Below are positions 12,829-20,704 of a DNA stretch of 29,618 nucleotides, in pieces. This DNA comes from JAUWKC01 sp035529895. Its GTDB lineage: Bacteria; Planctomycetota; Phycisphaerae; Sedimentisphaerales; Anaerobacaceae. Each line of letters begins with the position of its first letter. Position 1 is the first letter of the stretch. The DNA lies in contig DATKVV010000042.1 in assembly GCA_035529895.1 (NCBI GenBank), forward strand, positions 1-29,618. Direction: 5' to 3'. The position numbers and the translations under genes are program-made. The notes below the pieces were generated by a model. It made no database searches and had not been told where the DNA came from. It saw only the letters and a program-made list of their open reading frames with translations.

Positions 12829-13740
12829 CTAATTTCCGCCGGTGAAAAAGAACGCATTGATTAGGGTCGCGATGACATCGTAGAAAGCATGAGTGCCCGC
12901 AGTAATGCCGAAGCCGCGAATTGCGAAAAGAACGGCAAAATAGACGCCCGCGATTGTGCGAAAACCGAACTGCGTCCAGTCAAATCGGGTTGTCTGGTAT
13001 AACTGCCCGCTGAAGAAATCCACGTGATGATACGCACTAAACAGCGCTGCGGAGATAAGCACCGAAAGTATGATTGAATTGCTGTGACTAAGCCGCAGAG
13101 CGTCCTGAAACAACAGCATCAAAAGACAGATCAGGACAAGCCGGAATACGAGCTCCTCATAAATTCCCGCTCCTATACCTGTGACAATATCGGCCAAAAG
13201 TCTTATCGTTTGTGCGCCGGGGTTAGGCGCTGGTGGTGAAGCATCGTTTGCGGCCGAAGAGCAAATTGCGACCGTGCCCGTCTGGATTCGTATTGCACTG
13301 CCACCGATTTGGTCCGCGCCGACCTCCGGAGCGGCGGGGCTGTTCAGAAACAGACCTAATACGATTAAGGGTACCGCAAGTAAAACGCACTCGACAACCA
13401 TAGGCCAGATGTCACCGAACCAGAAGCGCCAGCGTTTTCGGGAGGCGAGCTGGAGGGCCGCCAAAATAACGATGACGGCAAAGGGGGTCGCCACCCATGC
13501 GAATTTGCTGCTGAATCCGACGTATTCGAGGAATTTTTGCAGCCATGAGAACGCCACTACCCGGCCCTGCCAGTACTGCCTGAGCACGTTGGTGTTGATA
13601 AAAATCGTCCCTAATTCGTAGAAGACAATAAACGGCAGCAGAAAAGCCATTGCGTAAACCGGACGGGACGTTCGCTCCAGATAGGAATTCTGTGCGAAGT
13701 TAAACAGTTGACTGGTGTTGTATTTGTATTTATCCTTCAT
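12829..13740 (-). CDS. CPBP-family intramembrane metalloprotease
   Basis: 303 residues with about seven hydrophobic segments. It carries the three CPBP (CAAX protease and bacteriocin-processing) motifs: EELVFR (EExxxR) at ~200, a histidine motif FSAYHH at ~240, and HAFYD near the C-terminus (the usual HxxxN/B site, here Asp). The family are glutamate/histidine membrane proteases that cleave within or near membranes; substrates are usually unknown. A Ser/Pro/Ala-rich insertion (~136-180) between helices is not typical of the core and probably forms an extracytoplasmic loop. It is divergent from the HhH-GPD gene with 107 bases between starts. The SD is weak. Confidence 0.88.
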   Translation of the reverse strand: MKDKYKYNTSQLFNFAQNSYLERTSRPVYAMAFLLPFIVFYELGTIFINTNVLRQYWQGRVVAFSWLQKFLEYVGFSSKFAWVATPFAVIVILAALQLASRKRWRFWFGDIWPMVVECVLLAVPLIVLGLFLNSPAAPEVGADQIGGSAIRIQTGTVAICSSAANDASPPAPNPGAQTIRLLADIVTGIGAGIYEELVFRLVLICLLMLLFQDALRLSHSNSIILSVLISAALFSAYHHVDFFSGQLYQTTRFDWTQFGFRTIAGVYFAVLFAIRGFGITAGTHAFYDVIATLINAFFFTGGN

Positions 13741-13847
13741 GATTCTGGTTCTGTCTGCTGCAATTATTCAAGTTGCCGCAGAGTTTACTTCAAGCAATGT
13801 GAGATTACAAGTCGGACAGCCGGTTTTTTAAGAGCAATAATCAGGCG

Positions 13848-14513
13848 ATGACTGATAAAACACTGACCGAGATATATCAACTGCTTTTCGAGCGGTTCGG
13901 GCCTCAGCACTGGTGGCCGGGCAAGACACAGTTCGAGATAATCGTGGGGGCGATTCTTACACAGAATACGAACTGGGGCAATGTTGAAAAAGCAATAGCG
14001 AATCTGGAGGCGGCCCACCTTCTGAGCCCGGAGGCGCTGCACACTATAGACATCAAGCAATTGGCCGGACTTATCAGGCCGGCCGGGTACTTCAATGTAA
14101 AGGCCAGGCGACTCAAGAGTTTCATCGACTGGCTTTTTACCGATTACGGCGGAGAACTGACCAGACTGGAAAACTTGGATACAGAGCAATTGCGAAGCGA
14201 GCTCTTGGCGATAAAAGGTGTGGGGCGTGAGACGGCTGATTCGATTCTGCTTTACGCTTTGGACCGCAAGATATTTGTGGTGGATGCGTACACTGCCCGC
14301 GTGGCTGTTCGTCACGGGCTGATTGAGCCGGAGGCTGACTACGAGCAGTTGCGAGACTTGTTTGAGTCGAATTTGCCACAGGATGTGCAACTGTTCAACG
14401 AATACCACGCATTGCTGGTAAGGGTGGGCAAAGAATTTTGCAGGCCGAAGGCCAGGTGCGAAGGCTGCCCGCTGGAGAAGCTGCCCCACAATGTTGACAT
14501 CGAATCTTTTTAA
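13848..14513 (+). CDS. HhH-GPD base-excision DNA glycosylase (endonuclease III-like)
   Basis: 221 residues. FEIIVGAILTQNTNWGNVEKAI (~29-50), the helix-hairpin-helix IKGVGRETADSILLYALDR (~122-140), and VVDAYTARV with the conserved catalytic Asp146 identify the endonuclease III/MutY superfamily, which removes damaged bases from DNA. The Lys that gives Nth its lyase activity (GVGRKTA) is Glu128 here, which predicts a monofunctional glycosylase. The Fe-S loop has only three of the four usual cysteines (C198, C204, C207); the fourth position after CPLEKLP is missing, so the cluster may be absent or differently liganded. Substrate cannot be told from sequence; thymine-mismatch or 3-methyladenine types are possible. 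Confidence 0.88.
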   Translation: MTDKTLTEIYQLLFERFGPQHWWPGKTQFEIIVGAILTQNTNWGNVEKAIANLEAAHLLSPEALHTIDIKQLAGLIRPAGYFNVKARRLKSFIDWLFTDYGGELTRLENLDTEQLRSELLAIKGVGRETADSILLYALDRKIFVVDAYTARVAVRHGLIEPEADYEQLRDLFESNLPQDVQLFNEYHALLVRVGKEFCRPKARCEGCPLEKLPHNVDIESF

Positions 14514-14583
14514 TGCGGACATTTCCTGCGCAAGTACATATAAAGGGACAAGCCCAATATGGCCTCGGGCAGGCTCAGTACAG

Positions 14584-14758
14584 ATTGGGTTTGATCCGGC
14601 TTCGCCAGCCCGGCTTCGTATGGGACTTCGCCGTGGCAATAGGGCTACGCCGCGATAAATTGGGTTTGATCCGGCTTCGCCAGCCCGGCTTCGTATGGGA
14701 CTTCGCCGTGGCAAGCAGGCTACGCCGCGATAAATTGGGTTTGATTGGGTTTGTTTTG
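14584..14758. repeat. 75-base tandem repeat, two copies plus a partial third
   Basis: Units start at 14584, 14659 and 14734 with ATTGGGTTTGAT and include GGCTTCGCCAGCCCGGCTTCG. Copies 1 and 2 differ only near AATAGGG versus AAGCAGG. The third copy stops after ATTGGGTTTGAT and turns into another ATTGGGTTTG word. The units lack the conserved repeat/variable spacer pattern of a CRISPR. Confidence 0.9.
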
Positions 14759-14913
14759 GTCAGGGTCGAAGGGGGTTTCATTTTTTGTAATCCTTTGTCA
14801 AATAGCACGTTAGGTTCATATCAGCTTTTCAGAAATTGGGTTTGTTTTGCATAAAAGGGCGAATTTGTAGAGGCTTCTCGACAAGTGTAGAGGGCATATA
14901 CGTCGCCCGCCAG

Positions 14914-15034
14914 ACGAACCCGCCAAGAGGACGGCGGGTAAACGGCGGGCAAGCCCGCCAGACGACGCGGCGGGCAAGCGACACGGCGGGCAAGCCCGCC
15001 AGAAAGACGGCGGGTAAACGGCGGGCAAGCCCGT
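14914..15034. repeat. GC-rich palindromic repeat block
   Basis: Built from GGCGGGCAAGCCCGCC, a near-palindrome able to form hairpins, and CGGCGGGTAAACGG. The segment ACGGCGGGTAAACGGCGGGC occurs at 14931 and again at 15006, exactly 75 bases apart. Confidence 0.85.
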
Positions 15035-15136
15035 ATTTCGTATTGCGTAATGGGTATTGCGTATATCGCATTGGGTCGGCGGGAGAGGCATTTTGACGTG
15101 CTCCGTGTTGGGGTTGAGGTTTGAGGGTTCAAGGGT

Positions 15137-15709
15137 TTAAGGGTCAAAGGGGATTTCAGTTTGCGGATTCAGCTTTTTGATGAGGTGCAGTCTTTGAAGC
15201 TCGAATAAGGTTTTGTAGAGGCTGTGCTCTATTCGGCGCTCATACATCAGGAGGCGGTCGAGGACCCTTGCATTGGCGAAATCCCTTATTGCCATGCGGC
15301 CGAGGGTCAGGTCGGGGGCAGGGGCGGAGGGGTTGGCCTGGGAATGGTTGTGGCTTTTTGGCAACAGCGATTGGGCGAGCCGGGCTAATGGGCTGGAGGT
15401 ATCAGGCGTGTTGAGGGCGTCGATGGCCTGGTTCTGGATGCGTGCGGTGCGTTTGAGGCGCCATGAAAGGCTGACGACGCGTTCTGCTAAGATGGATTCC
15501 ATTGGGCCGGCGGGGTCCAACTCGTCGAGGAGGCGGTCGTGGTATAGGTCGAATTCGGCGTGGCTTTCTGAGCTGATAACGGCCTGGCGGGTGAGCAAGC
15601 CGTGTTTGACGGCGTTCTGTGAGATGGCGGCCCTGCCTTCGGGGGTGCGGGGGCCGGTTGATTTTTGGGCGTTACGGCGGTTGGCGAGGATTTGGGCTTG
15701 GGTAGGCAT
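15137..15709 (-). CDS. STGPRTxEG-family protein of unknown function
   Basis: 190 residues. The N-terminus NRRNAQKSTGPRTPEGRAAISQNAVKHGLL is a signature I associate with a multi-copy protein family of planctomycetes and acidobacteria whose function is unknown. The rest is helical and charged (ILAERVVSLSWRLKRTARIQNQAID, LDRLLMYERRIEHSLYKTLFELQRL), consistent with a DNA- or protein-binding helical protein; no catalytic motif is visible. The ATG at 15709 has AGGA 7 bases upstream, and a perfect consensus promoter lies at 15784-15812. It is embedded in repeats, so it may belong to, or spread with, a non-autonomous mobile element; that is inference. Confidence 0.75.
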   Translation of the reverse strand: MPTQAQILANRRNAQKSTGPRTPEGRAAISQNAVKHGLLTRQAVISSESHAEFDLYHDRLLDELDPAGPMESILAERVVSLSWRLKRTARIQNQAIDALNTPDTSSPLARLAQSLLPKSHNHSQANPSAPAPDLTLGRMAIRDFANARVLDRLLMYERRIEHSLYKTLFELQRLHLIKKLNPQTEIPFDP

Positions 15710-16028
15710 TTTAAGGTCCTCCGTGTTTAGTGTTCAGGTTTCAGGTTCCGGGGTTCAGTATTCACTTTATTAGTTTGATATATATTATACAACAGTCAAA
15801 GTTAGATGTCAAGTAAAATTTTCACAAGGCAAGAGGGCAAAGATTAAGGACTCAAGACACAGGACTCAAGACTATCATTAGGCTTGACGGGCGGGGTGAT
15901 GGGCCGTAGGATGGTGGGCAGCGGTCGGTTTAATGTTGAAGTATCATGTCTGTTTATGTAAACTTCTCGCGGGTAATGCTGAGTTTTGGAAAAAAAAAAT
16001 GACGCGCAGTCCGATTTAATATAAGACT
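15710..16028. other. intergenic region with short direct repeats
   Basis: 319 bases. Near 15722-15765 there are overlapping repeats of TTCAGGTTTCAGGTTCCGGGGTTCAG type, and near 15847-15875 repeats of GGACTCAAGACACAGGACTCAAGAC type. The consensus promoter of the leftward gene lies at 15784-15812. The methyltransferase start at 16029 has no SD and a TAATAT stands just before it, so its mRNA may be leaderless. Confidence 0.5.
15784..15812 (-). promoter_or_regulatory. perfect sigma70 consensus promoter
   Basis: Minus strand TTGACA (15812-15807), 17-base spacer, TATAAT (15789-15784): 12 of 12 consensus bases with ideal spacing. The leader to the STGPRTxEG gene would be about 68 bases and consists of short CCTGAA/CTGAAC repeats. 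Confidence 0.75.
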
Positions 16029-18932
16029 ATGCCATATAATACCTTAGAGCAAAAACTAAATTGGCTGGATTTTGAGACGGATTCGTCTGCCTCTGGATTA
16101 CTGTTTACCGATAGGGATTATAAGGAGGATGGTAATGTATCCTTTGACGAAATCCTTATTCTGCAACAGGCAAAAGAATTAAACGCAAGTGCTGTGTATT
16201 TTCGTAGAATGGGGGAAGAATCAATTCCTCAACTCTTTATTTATGATAACTCAGACAATATATTAGATAAAGACCTATCGCATATTCATATAAAGCTGTG
16301 GAGTAGTGGGATTGTCCCGCTATATTATGTTTTTGATAAGACAGAAGTAAGGATTTTCAACTGTCGTAAGCCCGTAAACAAGAAAACACTCAAAGCAAAA
16401 GAATTAGACAAACTTTCGTTTGAAAGGGAAGGTCTTTTTCTTGTTTCTGAGGTTCACAAGGAATATAAAAAATATTCCGCAAGTCTATTTCAAAACGGCA
16501 GCTTCTGGGAATCCAACGAAAACAAGAGTGAATTTAGACTAAACAACAGTTCATATAAAAAGTTAATTGAAATGTTGAAAAAGATAAGGGATGAGTTTGT
16601 TAGAGGTCAAAACGAACATATTTGTAACAAGCTTCTGGTATTAAGCATTTTCATAAAATACCTTGAGGAGAGGGAAGACTGTAAAGGCAATCGTGTTTTA
16701 GACACCGATTATTTCAATAAGTACGATGGTGCCAGAAGTTTTTGTGACATTCTCAGGAAAGACAAGTGTATCCAGTTCTTTAAAGATTTAGGTAAAGACA
16801 TAAATGGAAAGATATTTAAATTAGATAAAGACGAAGAGAATGAAGTTGCCAAACTTGATCAGTCGAAGCTTGCGGATTTTTTAGATGCCAAGCAGGATAA
16901 ATATCAATACGTATTTTGGAGACTCTATGATTTCAACTATCTGCCTATAGAATTGATCAGCCGTATTTATGAGGAGTTTATACCTCACAGAAAAGACATT
17001 ACATATACACCGGCACATCTGGTCAATTTCATGGTTGACAAATGTATGCCCATTGGTAAGCCAAGGGAGGATATTTCCATTATTGACGTAAGCTGCGGGT
17101 CGGGGATTTTTCTTGTGGCTGCGTTTAAACGGATTGTTCAGTGGTGGCAGAAAGAGGAATATGAAAGGACGGGTCAAATTAAAAGACCAACTATCAGAAA
17201 ACTAAAATCGATTCTAAGTAAACAAATTTTCGGTGTTGATCTTGAGCCGGAAGCGGTCGAATTAGCAATTTTCAGCCTGACGGTTGGATTATGTGATATG
17301 CTTGAACCTAAAAAGGCATGGGATCAATTGACAGAAGAGAAACTTATAGATTTAAGCGAAAATATTGTAGCCCAAGACTTCTTTGATTTTGTCGAGACCA
17401 AGGAAAAATTTGACCTGATTATAGGGAATCCACCTTTTAATCCTCCTGTTGAAAAGAAAGAGGAGTACTGGGACAATATCACAAATAAATTAGAATTAGA
17501 TTACGAAATACCATATAAAAACATTGCGCTTCTTTTCTTGCAGCAGTCTATGAAACTCTTGAAAAAAGAAGGGCTGCTTTCTCTTGTAATTCCTTCCGGC
17601 CCTCTCTTATACAATAAAACAATGCGCCATCGGCGACAATTTTTGAATAGGTACAATGTACCACAAATTTTTGATTTTAGTTCACTTAGCGGTGTTCTTT
17701 TTGAAGGGAGGAATTATCCTGTAGTGGTTTTATTCGTGCAGAATATTCCACCAGATGACAAAGACATTTTACATGTTGCGGTCAGGCGAACAAGGACATC
17801 GAAAGAAAAATTGCATTTAGAGATAGATAAGTATGACCTGTACTATGTCCCTAAAGAGCTGGCAAAAACAGACGAACTAATATGGAAAGCCAACCTTTTA
17901 GGAAGTGGTCATTTGTACCATCTACTCAAACGGCTGCAGAATGTAAAGACTTTGGAGAAATACTTGAAGGAGAAAAAGAAAAAGGATGGATGGTTTTTCG
18001 CCGAGGGCTATAAGCCTAAAGGAGAATCTACAAAAAAGCCTAAAACAGCCCCTTGGTTAACAAACAAAGATTGGATCCCCACAGAAAAGTTTGTCGACGA
18101 CAAAATAGATAAAGATGATATTCTGAGGGAGTCGGCATGTTTTTTTGATCGTACGAGGAAAGAAAACAAATTAATATTTGATGCACCACATGTACTAATA
18201 AGAGAAACTCCTTCATTGCCGATAGCTTTCTGCGATTATGAATTGGTTTTTAGACGTGAAATTGTAGGGATTTATGCACCGAAAGCTCAAGACCTATTAG
18301 AAATGAGAAATAATATTATAAGAAATAAGAGACTTTATAAGATGCTTTTACTATCTATGAGTGGAAGAGCAGGGGTGAGCCGTTCCACTGGTACGATATA
18401 CAAAAGAGATATTATGGCGTTGCCATACCCAGATGATTTTAATAAGCTCAGATTGTCCAAGGCAGAAGAAATCGTATGTAATGACGTTATTGAATATTAT
18501 GCAGAGCAATTAGCAAAAAATGAAGAAGCAAAAGTAAATATTGAAAATGCCAACGAGCAAATTCTTAGAGCCTTTGCTAAAGTTTTCTGTGATTCTTTGA
18601 ATTCGATTTATAAAGAAGGAACAAAACTGTTTTATCCTTTGGAGCCTATTGAATCTCTATCCTTTATTTGTTTTGCTTTTGGTTACGGGAATCCTAACAA
18701 ACCTAAAACAATGTCGAAATCTGAGAAAAGGCAAATTGAAAACGGAGACCTACGCTGCCTTATGGAAGATGAACAGGATGCTAATATTTTGTATAAACGA
18801 GTCATAAAGCGATATCGTGAAAGAGACATGGTCTATTTGGTAAAGCCTAAAACCTTGCGATACTGGCTCAAATCAATAGCACTGCGTGACGCTAATGAAG
18901 TATTTAGGGACTTGGTAAGTAGCGGGTATTGA
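16029..18932 (+). CDS. N6-adenine DNA methyltransferase with specificity domain (restriction-modification)
   Basis: 967 residues. The catalytic core has the amino-methyltransferase motifs of type I/IIG enzymes: YTP (326-328), motif I DVSCGSGIFL (353-362), acidic GVDLEPEAVELA (402-413) and motif IV NPPF (467-470). An N-terminal ~150-residue domain (EILILQQAKELNASAVYFRR, PQLFIYDN) precedes a helical region (~170-300). The C-terminal third (~640-850; WKANLLGSGHLYHLL, GWFFAEGYKP, MALPYP) looks like a target-recognition region, so it probably carries its own specificity. I see no clear nuclease motif in it; the next gene likely supplies cleavage. It is strikingly AT-rich against GC-rich neighbours, suggesting horizontal acquisition. 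Confidence 0.87.
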   Translation: MPYNTLEQKLNWLDFETDSSASGLLFTDRDYKEDGNVSFDEILILQQAKELNASAVYFRRMGEESIPQLFIYDNSDNILDKDLSHIHIKLWSSGIVPLYYVFDKTEVRIFNCRKPVNKKTLKAKELDKLSFEREGLFLVSEVHKEYKKYSASLFQNGSFWESNENKSEFRLNNSSYKKLIEMLKKIRDEFVRGQNEHICNKLLVLSIFIKYLEEREDCKGNRVLDTDYFNKYDGARSFCDILRKDKCIQFFKDLGKDINGKIFKLDKDEENEVAKLDQSKLADFLDAKQDKYQYVFWRLYDFNYLPIELISRIYEEFIPHRKDITYTPAHLVNFMVDKCMPIGKPREDISIIDVSCGSGIFLVAAFKRIVQWWQKEEYERTGQIKRPTIRKLKSILSKQIFGVDLEPEAVELAIFSLTVGLCDMLEPKKAWDQLTEEKLIDLSENIVAQDFFDFVETKEKFDLIIGNPPFNPPVEKKEEYWDNITNKLELDYEIPYKNIALLFLQQSMKLLKKEGLLSLVIPSGPLLYNKTMRHRRQFLNRYNVPQIFDFSSLSGVLFEGRNYPVVVLFVQNIPPDDKDILHVAVRRTRTSKEKLHLEIDKYDLYYVPKELAKTDELIWKANLLGSGHLYHLLKRLQNVKTLEKYLKEKKKKDGWFFAEGYKPKGESTKKPKTAPWLTNKDWIPTEKFVDDKIDKDDILRESACFFDRTRKENKLIFDAPHVLIRETPSLPIAFCDYELVFRREIVGIYAPKAQDLLEMRNNIIRNKRLYKMLLLSMSGRAGVSRSTGTIYKRDIMALPYPDDFNKLRLSKAEEIVCNDVIEYYAEQLAKNEEAKVNIENANEQILRAFAKVFCDSLNSIYKEGTKLFYPLEPIESLSFICFAFGYGNPNKPKTMSKSEKRQIENGDLRCLMEDEQDANILYKRVIKRYRERDMVYLVKPKTLRYWLKSIALRDANEVFRDLVSSGY

Positions 18933-18934
18933 TT

Positions 18935-19582
18935 ATGCACTATGAGCAAAGCGAACCAGATATTAAAAATGATTTAGTTTACTCGTTAGAAGCAAGTCAT
19001 CATCGAAAAAGTATTCTATCCTTTATTCGGGAAAATATCGTTGATGTCTCAAGAAAACTTTCAGGAAAAGCAAATATTGACATATCAACTCTTAGCGAGG
19101 ACAACATATCTCGGGAAATTGCCAATCTTTTTAATGACAAATTGAGAGAGTTAAGTGGTTATTTATTTAGATTTGAGGCAAAGAGTGGGCCAGATATTCT
19201 AATTTTTGCCTCACCATATATAGTATTTTCAGACCCACTTTTTTTTATTGAAGCCAAGAGGCTTCCACCAACGAGTTCGAGAGATTATGTTAACTGTGGC
19301 ATTGGCAGGTTTAAGAATAAGGAACATGGAAAAAACCATGATATTGCAGCGATGTTAGGTTACGTGCAGAAGGAAGATTTTAATTATTGGTATGATCAAG
19401 TCAATTCATGGATAGATGATCTAATAGCTAGTCCAAATGATTGTATTGGATGGTTAGAAGAAGATAGAATTACAATAATACAAGTATCAGAATTTGGCGA
19501 ATACAAATCTACTCATTCACGTATAAAAATGAATCCGATTATTCTATATCATTTCTGGATGAACCTTTGCAAGCAAAAATGA
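18935..19582 (+). CDS. PD-(D/E)xK-type nuclease, partner of the methyltransferase
   Basis: 215 residues from the ATG at 18935, 2 bases after the methyltransferase stop; a TTG at 18929 overlapping that stop is an alternative start. The likely nuclease core is Glu62 (NISREIANLFNDKL), Asp87 (SGPDILIF), then Glu106-x-Lys108 (FFIEAKRL), i.e. the E...PD...ExK pattern. After it comes IGRFKNKEHGKNHDIAAMLGYVQ, a block typical of such restriction nucleases. It shares the AT-rich composition of the methyltransferase. Best reading: the restriction subunit of a two-gene R-M system; a DNA-modifying accessory protein is the alternative. The specific family is not recognised. Confidence 0.7.
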   Translation: MHYEQSEPDIKNDLVYSLEASHHRKSILSFIRENIVDVSRKLSGKANIDISTLSEDNISREIANLFNDKLRELSGYLFRFEAKSGPDILIFASPYIVFSDPLFFIEAKRLPPTSSRDYVNCGIGRFKNKEHGKNHDIAAMLGYVQKEDFNYWYDQVNSWIDDLIASPNDCIGWLEEDRITIIQVSEFGEYKSTHSRIKMNPIILYHFWMNLCKQK

Positions 19583-19817
19583 GTATCTGGGCCACTCGGG
19601 TTTCAGGCTATAGGTGGGAGGTTATATGACGGATTGTTTGGAAAAAATTTTGATTTCAGGGATTCGTCAGTACAAACCGGTCGTGAAAGGATGGTGCGAA
19701 TGACGCACAGACCCCGGCTAAGAATAGTTGGTTTCGGAGTTTTGGGGTTTATTGCCGCCGCGCATTTCCCCGCACACGCCCCACCTGAGCCGACTGGATT
19801 GAAACAGCCGACGGGCG
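19583..19817. other. intergenic region after the R-M pair
   Basis: 235 bases where composition returns to GC-rich. It holds a 25-codon frame at 19626-19703 (MTDCLEKILISGIRQYKPVV...) with GGGAGG 4 bases before its ATG; this may be a truncated gene start. No terminator, att site or repeat bounding the AT-rich island was found. Confidence 0.35.
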
Positions 19818-20564
19818 CTACTTGTCTTCACCGAGGAGCTGCTTGAGCTTTGGTTCGATGGCCTCGGCCCAGATTTGATAGCCTTTGGGTGAGAGGTGGA
19901 GAAAATCGGGCATAATCTCGGGGGAGATGGCGCCGTCGGGTTCGAGGAACCTGTCGCCGATATCCATATAGAAGATTGTTTTGCCGTCGGCGATTTTAGA
20001 TGCGAGCCTGCTTGCTTTCGCATTTAGCTCGCGCTGCGCCGAGGGTTTGGGGCCGCGAGGGAATATGGCGTGGAGAATGATTTTGGTATCCGGAAGCTTT
20101 TGGCGGAGCTTTTTACAGACGGCAGTAATGCCGCTGGCGATTTCTTCGGCGGTGTCGCCATCATCGGAGTTGTTTGTGCCGATCATTACTATTGCCACTT
20201 CGGGGTCGATGCCGTCGATGTTACCGTGGTCGAGCCGCCAGAGGACGTTCTGGGTTCGGTCGCCGTCGACGCCGAGATTGACGGCGTTACGGCTGCTGTA
20301 GAATTTCTGCCAGATTTGGGTACCCTGCCGGTCCCAGCGCTGGGTGATTGAATCGCCGACGAAGATAAGATTGACGTTGCCCTGTTTAATCCGGGCGTTG
20401 CAGGCCTCGTGTCGGGGCCAGTGGCCGTAGGCATTGTTGGTCCGAAGGGGCACGTCCGGCGGACCTTTGACGCGCTCGGTTTCGGGCGCAGCAGGGGACA
20501 GGAAGGTGCATGCGGGAATGATGAAAACAGATGCGACCAAAAGGCTGAGTAATTTACCCTTCAT
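19818..20564 (-). CDS. SGNH/GDSL hydrolase lipoprotein
   Basis: 248 residues. The signal peptide ends in a plausible lipobox (IPAC, Cys19), so the protein is probably a membrane-anchored lipoprotein. SGNH family blocks are complete: block I VGDSIT (Ser72), block II Gly98 in NLGVDGDRT, block III GTNN (Asn131) and block V DFLHLS (Asp220, His223). The closest relatives by pattern are PAF-acetylhydrolase-like and acetyl-xylan-esterase-like hydrolases; in planctomycetes these often accompany polysaccharide degradation. The substrate is probably an acetyl ester but is not determinable. The ATG at 20564 has GGAGT about 9 bases upstream. A wrecked glycoside hydrolase lies just upstream on the same strand. 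Confidence 0.9.
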   Translation of the reverse strand: MKGKLLSLLVASVFIIPACTFLSPAAPETERVKGPPDVPLRTNNAYGHWPRHEACNARIKQGNVNLIFVGDSITQRWDRQGTQIWQKFYSSRNAVNLGVDGDRTQNVLWRLDHGNIDGIDPEVAIVMIGTNNSDDGDTAEEIASGITAVCKKLRQKLPDTKIILHAIFPRGPKPSAQRELNAKASRLASKIADGKTIFYMDIGDRFLEPDGAISPEIMPDFLHLSPKGYQIWAEAIEPKLKQLLGEDK

Positions 20565-20704
20565 TTTTTTACTCCGTTTAGCTTCTTGAGTGTTGAGCCG
20601 TCAAATACCGCAGATGTTTTACAATACGTTTCGAAAAGCGGCAAATGGTTTTCCGCGAGCACTGAGGTATATCGCCGGTTTGTCGCAACCCGGCGAGAGT
20701 CGAC

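Larger units (their letters stand above)
14514..15136. other. repeat-rich intergenic region
   Basis: About 620 bases with no gene I believe. Open frames here arise from repeats with lengths divisible by three. Contents: the 75-base tandem repeat at 14584-14758, scattered copies of AAATTGGGTTTGTTTTG (e.g. 14743 and 14834), the GC-rich block 14914-15034, and short imprecise repeats of CGTATTGCGTAATGGG type at 15038-15075. Such DNA is common between genes in Phycisphaerae, from memory. Confidence 0.65.

Noticed and set aside
12602..12832. 76-residue open frame between the DUF2617-like and CPBP genes
   Set aside because: No SD, overlaps the start of the neighbouring gene, and its product has no domain-like pattern.
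14584..14758. CRISPR-like array
   Set aside because: The whole 75-base unit is repeated with no variable spacers, there are only two full copies, and no cas genes are present.
14513..14854. 113-residue open frame after the HhH-GPD gene, and the matching frames on the other strand
   Set aside because: Produced by the 75-base repeat, whose length is divisible by three. The translation is just the repeat.
19634..19846. 70-residue open frame after the R-M pair
   Set aside because: It runs into the end of the SGNH hydrolase gene on the other strand and has no SD; composition is noncoding-like.
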